Below, one piece after another: positions 43,101 through 50,368 of a stretch of 64,000 bases of DNA. Source of the DNA: Acestrorhynchus altus. Its lineage: Eukaryota; Chordata; Actinopteri; Characiformes; Acestrorhynchidae. Each line of letters starts with the position of its first letter. Within the stretch, counting starts at the first letter, position 1. The notes below the pieces were generated by a model. It saw nothing but the letters and a program-made list of their open reading frames with translations, ran no database searches and was not told where the DNA came from. The position numbers and the translations under genes were made by a program. The stretch covers positions 28,743,392 through 28,807,391 of the forward strand of contig CM067507.1 of the NCBI GenBank assembly GCA_034509495.1, written 5' to 3'.

Positions 43101-46100
43101 GGATGATTGCCACCACCACCCCCAAGTCCCCAACTCATGACAATAGTATTGAATGGAGCACCATCATTCCAGAGAACACAGTTCCACTGCTCTACAATTC
43201 AGTGCTGCAGAGTTCTATTGGCAGTACTTCTCTTTAGGGACAAGACAAGCTGTGTGTACATTTGCACATCTGTGTCAGCAGTGGGTAAAACTTGAAGTAG
43301 ATGAATGCAGGGGTGTCCACAAACATTTGGACATATATATTTGGGAAATGTTAGTGTCCATAGTGATGAATGGCCAGAGTGGTTCATGCAGTACATAATT
43401 CCTCAAAGTATAAATGTGTGTATGTACACAGTGCATTATTATGATGATGATGATTTGTATTATTATGATTATTATGATTATTATTATTATTGTTGTTGTT
43501 GTTTTTATGATTATGATGATGATGATGATGATTATTATATTATTATATACCACTCATAAATCAGCTTCTCTTACACAGCTAAGCTACTTTAATTTCTGCA
43601 CCAGAAATGGCATAACATCACCCAACAGCAGTCTGATTGGATTTCTTTGCATTGTTCCAGGTCAACATCTCAAGAAAAAATTAGGTGACCAATCTGTCAA
43701 TTTCATTGGTTTTACTATTTACAGGCCTGTGTTTGAGTTGTCCTATGAAGTATTGACAACATTTCTCCCAAATATTTCTATTTATAGCATTGATTGGCAG
43801 AAATGGCAACTGCTCAAATGCTGATATTATAATGTAAACACAAATATGAATGGCTTAACTTTAAAGTAATTTAGAAGTCACTATTTGATTGTCAATCACA
43901 GTTTTCATGTCTTGGCAAACTGTCAGACTGCTGTTGGGTGTCTTTACGCCATTTCTGGCTCAGACATTCAAGTAGCTTAGCTTGGCTGGAAAGAAAGGGT
44001 TACCATGTATGTGGAGGTCTAAGATAAAACATTTTTTCCAGAACTGGAAACATTTATTCTATACTGCTGCTCCACACTTTTGAACAGTTGTGTATGTAGC
44101 CATTTGAAGGGATGGTTCCTCTGGGGTCATTTGGGGTCAAAGGGGCCAAAGTGGGGGGTGTTATCAGTTTTGATTCAGTCTTTGACCTTTGTTGATTTGT
44201 CACATATTATTGCATAATTCTCTGTAAATACACATTTGGAATTCCAGAGGAGTGTTTGTCAGTGTGAGTTATGCTAGTTGTGATTATGCCAGCGAGTATG
44301 TTTATGTGTGTGAGAGCTTTTACTGCATGTGACTCATTGTCTGTGCTGTCCACTGTGTAGGTACACACCTTCAGAGGGCCACACTGGTGTGAATACTGTG
44401 CCAACTTCATGTGGGGTCTCATTGCCCAGGGAGTACGCTGCTCAGGTAACCCACCACCTTTCACATATACTCTTGTTCATGGCTTTAATGTGTAGCTCTG
44501 AGAATACTTTCTCATTTTATAGAACCTGTGCTTTGCATGAAGGGTCTTTGAGCCTTGAACTGTTCGGTCACACTTGGTTTACTGAGTTTCTGTAGGTGTT
44601 CACTGGAAGTGTCTCCAGGAAACCAAAAGTGCTTCTTCTAATGCATTGCTACAAAGGCTGTCCACTAGTTGTTAAGTGAACACTGAGGTTCAGATTACAG
44701 GATAACAAAACATGAAAGCTTTTAAATGTCAGTCTTCCAGTCAGAAAGATCTACTGCTAAGGTAACTGAGGCAGTTTGACTGTAGACATGCCCCCATTCA
44801 CCTAGTCCTAAGCAGGGGCTGTTTGCAAGCAATTCAACATTTTAACTAGGCCCTTGCAATGTGGGCATATAGCATTCCACACTGACACCTGGTACAGACC
44901 AGTTCTTCCTCCAGTTCACTATTTATAGTGGCATGCACACCGTGTGCAAGAGAAAAGAGAGTGAGAGACACACCCATGCAACACCAGGATAGGCACAAAC
45001 TGTATCAGTGCAAAACAGGCTTTCTGCCAAATCAACCTCCCCCCCCCATCGTCACACACACGCAAAACGCACAGTGAGAGGTCTCATTTTCTTTTGATCC
45101 TATACAAACAAAGCTTCACTGTATTGCATGCACGTAAACAATGACGCAAGCATTTCTATTCCCAGGAGGTTCTATTAAGTGTGTGTTTCCACTATGTATT
45201 TTTTTATTTATTTACTTGCTTCTATTTTTCTTTCCAACTAACATTCTTCAGAAGTATTGTGTCGCTAATGTTGTCCTTTCTGACTAGGCCACATTTCAGT
45301 GGCTCTAAATCCAGAGCCATCAAATATAAGGAAATTCTGGGTTATAAGCCCTTAACTTTCCCCAAATCTCTGCTGTAGCTCATGTTAATAAGACCTAACT
45401 TATGTTATTGAGGCTTAACACACTAAGAAGCCAGAGACCCTGTCTAGTCATGTGCTTTATTTTGAGTTTTTCTCTTCTAAATGGTTTCTCAGCTGTTTTA
45501 AACAAGCTTGGGTCTTTATTTTCACACAAGAGATACTCTTGTTGGTGCCTGGGCCCCCAGGCAAGACGTGGTATCATCAGACATGCTTAGACGAAGAGCA
45601 GTTTTAAATGCAGATTTAAAACAGAGCAGAGGGACACAGAAGACTTTATTTTCCTCTTTTCTGTTTCTCTCAGTGCCCCAAAAACAAGAGACAGTGAGGG
45701 AGGGGTGCAAGCAGGCCAGGGAAGCAATTAAAGTGACAGTGTGTGATGGATGGGATGAAGAACCTGGAGAGTAGGGACAGCATGGGTTTGTGAAGGCAGA
45801 CAGAGAGATAGACAAACAGACATATATAGACACCAGGTCCGCACCTGCTAGTTACGGAAGTCTGTTAGTCATAGATAACATGATTACCAAAGATGTTTTG
45901 TCACATTGTTTACTTAAAAAAGTCCTCATTATGTTGTTTAACCCGTCTATTGTGATCCGCTTAAATTAGACGGGATTAGTTTTCTCTCTGAAAAATGTGG
46001 CTCATGAGTATCATGAGCTTCCATGACTGTGTGTTTGTGCACCTTCCTGATGTACAAATGATACAAATACACTAGTAACAAGCAACCATATGGGGTACAC

Positions 46101-47347
46101 CTGGGACACCATAGCAACTGTGCAGCAATGACTCATTTACTGAGTACTTTATTCAGTATATCAGGAAATGCACTTTTCTAGTTGTTACTGTTTGTCTTTT
46201 ATCTATTTAGACATCCATTTTCTAATATGGTTTAGTTTTCATTTCAATTTTTGGGCTACGTCTTTACTAATAAAATCAAACAAATGTTGTTCCACTTCTA
46301 CATAAAAGAAAACTCAATATTAAAAATTAGTGCTTGGCATTATGAATAAAAACTCATGTCCTGATATATTTTAGATATATGGTGATATACAGTACAGTAT
46401 ATGATGTGAAATATACAATGTGAAAAATTTAGGACACCCCATGAAATGTCATTTATATGATATTTAAACATATTGAAATTTGAAATTGATTTCTTCTTTA
46501 TACACATCAAGTCTTATGTCATCCATCATGTGTACATGTGATTGCAAATGGGGGTGGGGGGAGCTGATTGACACAGAACATTATTACAAAACTTTATATA
46601 AACAATATTGCCTCAGCCCATATTGCGCTCTATTTATATCCCAATATCAATATAAATATTTATATATCGCCCAGCCCTATAATAAACAGAACAATATGTT
46701 TCATATGAGTATTATAGTCAAAATAATAATAAAATTCAAAACATAATATTCACAAAAAATTAAGTTGATACAAAGATTACAACACTAGGTGATATGTGCA
46801 TGTATTATGTGTGGAATTAGAATAAGCTGCTATAATGGAGTGATCATTTTGACTGGCATCCCAAAACTAGTAAACATGAAACACAGAAGGAGGGTTTTAC
46901 TGAAAAAATACAATGAAATAAATAAATCTGGATCACTATACTGAATTGTGTTTTCTGGAATGATGGTACTCCATCCAGAAGGTCTGGGAAAAGTTGGAGT
47001 TGGGGATGAGGTGGGATGAGGTGATCATCCAACATCCTGACCTCACTAATGCTCTTGTCACTGATTGCAGTCAGATCCTCACCGCAATGCTTCAAATAGA
47101 AAGCTACTCCAACAAAAGCAGGATGAACTCTTTTAAATACCCTTGATTTCAGAAGAAACAATGAATGAGCAGGTGTCCCAATACTTTTGTCTATACAGAG
47201 TATGTGTGAATCACTCCCTGTCCCACACCGTAAAAACTCACATGCACACAGACACACATGTGACAATTTATTCCCACACTGTCCTTTTCTACCCAGCTTA
47301 ACTGAAGTAGTCATTCTGACTCACCTGTCCTCAGTCCTCAAAGCTCA

Positions 47348-47399
<52 letters not shown>

Positions 47400-50217
47400 A
47401 CAGGAGTGCCTGCTTCTCTGGAGATGGTGTCCTGACCTTTTGTCCTGTCACCTCTTTGCAGACTGTGGACTGAATGTTCATAAGCAGTGCTCAAAGCTGG
47501 TGCCCAGCGACTGCCAGCCGGACCTGCGGCGCATCAAGAAGGTTTTCAGCTGTGACCTCACCACACTGGTTAAAGCTCACAATACGCCACGACCCATGGT
47601 TGTGGACATGTGCATCAGAGAGATAGAGCACAGAGGTAACTGTAGCCATTTTCCCATATCCTTTCTTATAGTCCAAAGATTCCTGTGCAATGCCATCAGC
47701 AGGAGCCTGAAGTTACTATCACCTTAAACATGCAAAGTGATTTTTTTCCAGAGAGCTTATTTCTGATTATGAAAAACAGATAAACATAAGGATTGTGGCT
47801 GTTTTATCATCTTCACTCACATTTTTAATACTGACTATAAACAACTTCAGCAGTTTTTTTTAATATTCTCTATGACCTAGTTTTCACAGTCCTGGTCTAA
47901 TACATTGTAAATTACTGTTTTATTCATGATTTATTCCAAAATTCATATATATTTTAAACCTAATAACATGGACATTCCATATGTGTCCTCCTTATCAGAT
48001 TTAAACAAGAAGAATTCACTATTCTTGTTTTTTCCTTTATGCCTTACTGTGTAGCTTCTCTGTTTAAATGAAATGTTCAGTTTAAAATAGTGGGGTTAAG
48101 CAATTCTTACGCAATGTAGAGTAACCACGTTCTTTCCTCTGCAGTTTTATTTCATTTGTGATTAAACAATATAGTTAAAGGTATTGCTGGTTTTACTGTC
48201 ATGAATCTGTCACATATGATAAAGCTTTAGCTGAATGTAGCTATTTTGCTGTGTTTAGGGCTGAAGTCAGAGGGGCTCTACAGAGTGTCAGGCTTCACAG
48301 AGCATATAGAAGACGTGAGGCTGGCATTCGACAGAGGTGGGTGTAGAAAAAGTCTTTCAACAATTGATGCATCTGATGTAACGACCATGAAACTATGCTT
48401 CCAGATGCTGCTGGAAATGTGCCGTCTCCACTGAATAGCTGTATTCCATTGTATACGTTTTGTCTGGCTCACACAATGCAGTCTGAGTATTCATAATGAA
48501 GATGACGTTCCACTGTCATTCTCTTCCACAGATGGGGAGAAGGCAGATATCAGTGCCAGTGCCTATTCAGACATCAACACCATTACAGGAGCCCTGAAGC
48601 TCTATCTGCGTGATTTGCCCATTCCGGTCATCACCTACGACGTCTACTCCAAATTCATTCAAGCAGCAAGTAAGAGCTTCCAGACACCTTTTAAAACAGA
48701 AAGAAGGAGCCAGCCTTGATTTAAGGCAGCATTATGCGAGATGCCCTACAATTGGAGAGTATTCACTACTTTAGACCATTGCTGTAAATTACAAATCATG
48801 TAATTAGCACCCCTTGAAGCACATGTGCACTATGTGTCCAAATGTTTGTGGACACCCCTTTTCATGAATGCATTCAGCTACTTTAAGTTGCGCCCATTCC
48901 GGACAAAAATCAAAATGCACACCAACAGCATCTCTAGTCCCTATAGAGAAGCATTGGCAATGAAATAGAACTCCCCTTAACAGATAAAATGTAATAGAAA
49001 GCAATAGAACTGAGATGTAGGGGTCCAGTGTCCCCTAACTATGTATAAGTAGTTTGACCAGAGGAGGATGGGTCCTCCCCTTGTGAGCCTGGTTCCTCCC
49101 AAGGTTTCTTCCTCCAGCTGAGGGAGTTTTTCCTTGCCACTGTCGCCATGTGGCTTGCTCACAAGGGGATCTGTCATTTATACTTTGTTTCTGTTTTAGC
49201 CTTTCTTATTTATTTATTTATTAATTAATTTTATTTCTGTGAAGCTGCTCTGTGACAACTTCAATTGTGAAGAGCGCTATAAAATTAAATTGATTTTGAT
49301 TGAGTGAATAAACATAAACCTATTGGCACCTTGTCTAATGCCAGACATGAGCTAGGGGGGCCTGCCAGCATTTAACTGTCTAACTGTGGAACTGTGTTCT
49401 CTGGAATGATGGAACTCCATCAAATACTTTTTGGACATGTTGGCATGAGGTGTGGTGGTAATCATCCAAAGTCCTGATCTCACTAATGCTCTTTTGGGAT
49501 AAGTTACTCCAACAAAAAAAAGCATAGGCTCTTTTTAATATCCAATAAATGAGCACGCGTCCCAATACTTCCATACATCTGTACAGTGTAAATACATGCG
49601 TTTGTTAACAGGTTGGGAGATACAGAACCAGTGAAAGAAAAGTGGACTAATGCAAAGAGTAATACACACAAATGTGACTCAATGCATGCAGTGTAGTGTT
49701 ACAAATTTCTGGCAAGAGTTACATAGTGCAGTAGCAGTGTTCCCACCCAGAATGACAAAAACCATGCCATTCTCCCTATTTCAGTCAATGGACCTCACAG
49801 TGATTCAGAATCTGTTATTCTAAGGTAACATAACAATGTCGCTTTAACTGAGTGTTCCATGTGAGGCAAAACAACTCAGACATGGGTTGTGACTGAGATG
49901 GATTTTATGACACTAATGAATATGTCAGACATGTTCCTCTGAGTGTCCGAATTGTAAACTGGATAATTTAAAGTAAACATCATAGCTCAATACATGAGCT
50001 GAATATGGACTACAATGCAACTGTGAGTCTCATTACTAAGCAAGACAGTGGAACAAATGGTGCTGACATTTGCTCTTATAGCTGCTAGCTAAGCCAGTAA
50101 TGGATATGAGCTATCACCAGTTTCCCATGTAACGTTAGTTCATTAATGGAAAGCTTATGTTTGTAAGCAACATAATCAAGGATTATTCCATGGTCAGCAC
50201 AGAGCTTTACTAACTAC

Positions 50218-50267
<50 letters not shown>

Positions 50268-50331
50268 ACGTTTGTAAGTCGCTCTGGATAAGGGCGTCTG
50301 CTAAATGCCGCAAATGTAAATGTAAATGTAA

Positions 50332-50368
<37 letters not shown>

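Larger units (their letters stand above)
41317..47461 (+). other. chn2: chn2 introns 7 and 8 (around exon 8)
   Basis: Apart from exon 8 (44361-44445), this stretch holds a ggttctt repeat near 41862, family 1 copies f and g, the ATG/ATT tract, a run of C at 45041-45048 and a (CA)n run. No other coding signal. Confidence 0.75.

Noticed and set aside
43275..43824. ORFs rich in Ile, Met, Asp or Tyr around 43414-43553
   Set aside because: Products of the ATG/ATT trinucleotide tract and flanking family 1 element; no family match.
48337..48434. Continuation of exon 10 past its donor
   Set aside because: The family alignment requires splicing at GTGGGT (48337) to join DGEKADIS. The read-through peptide has no homology.
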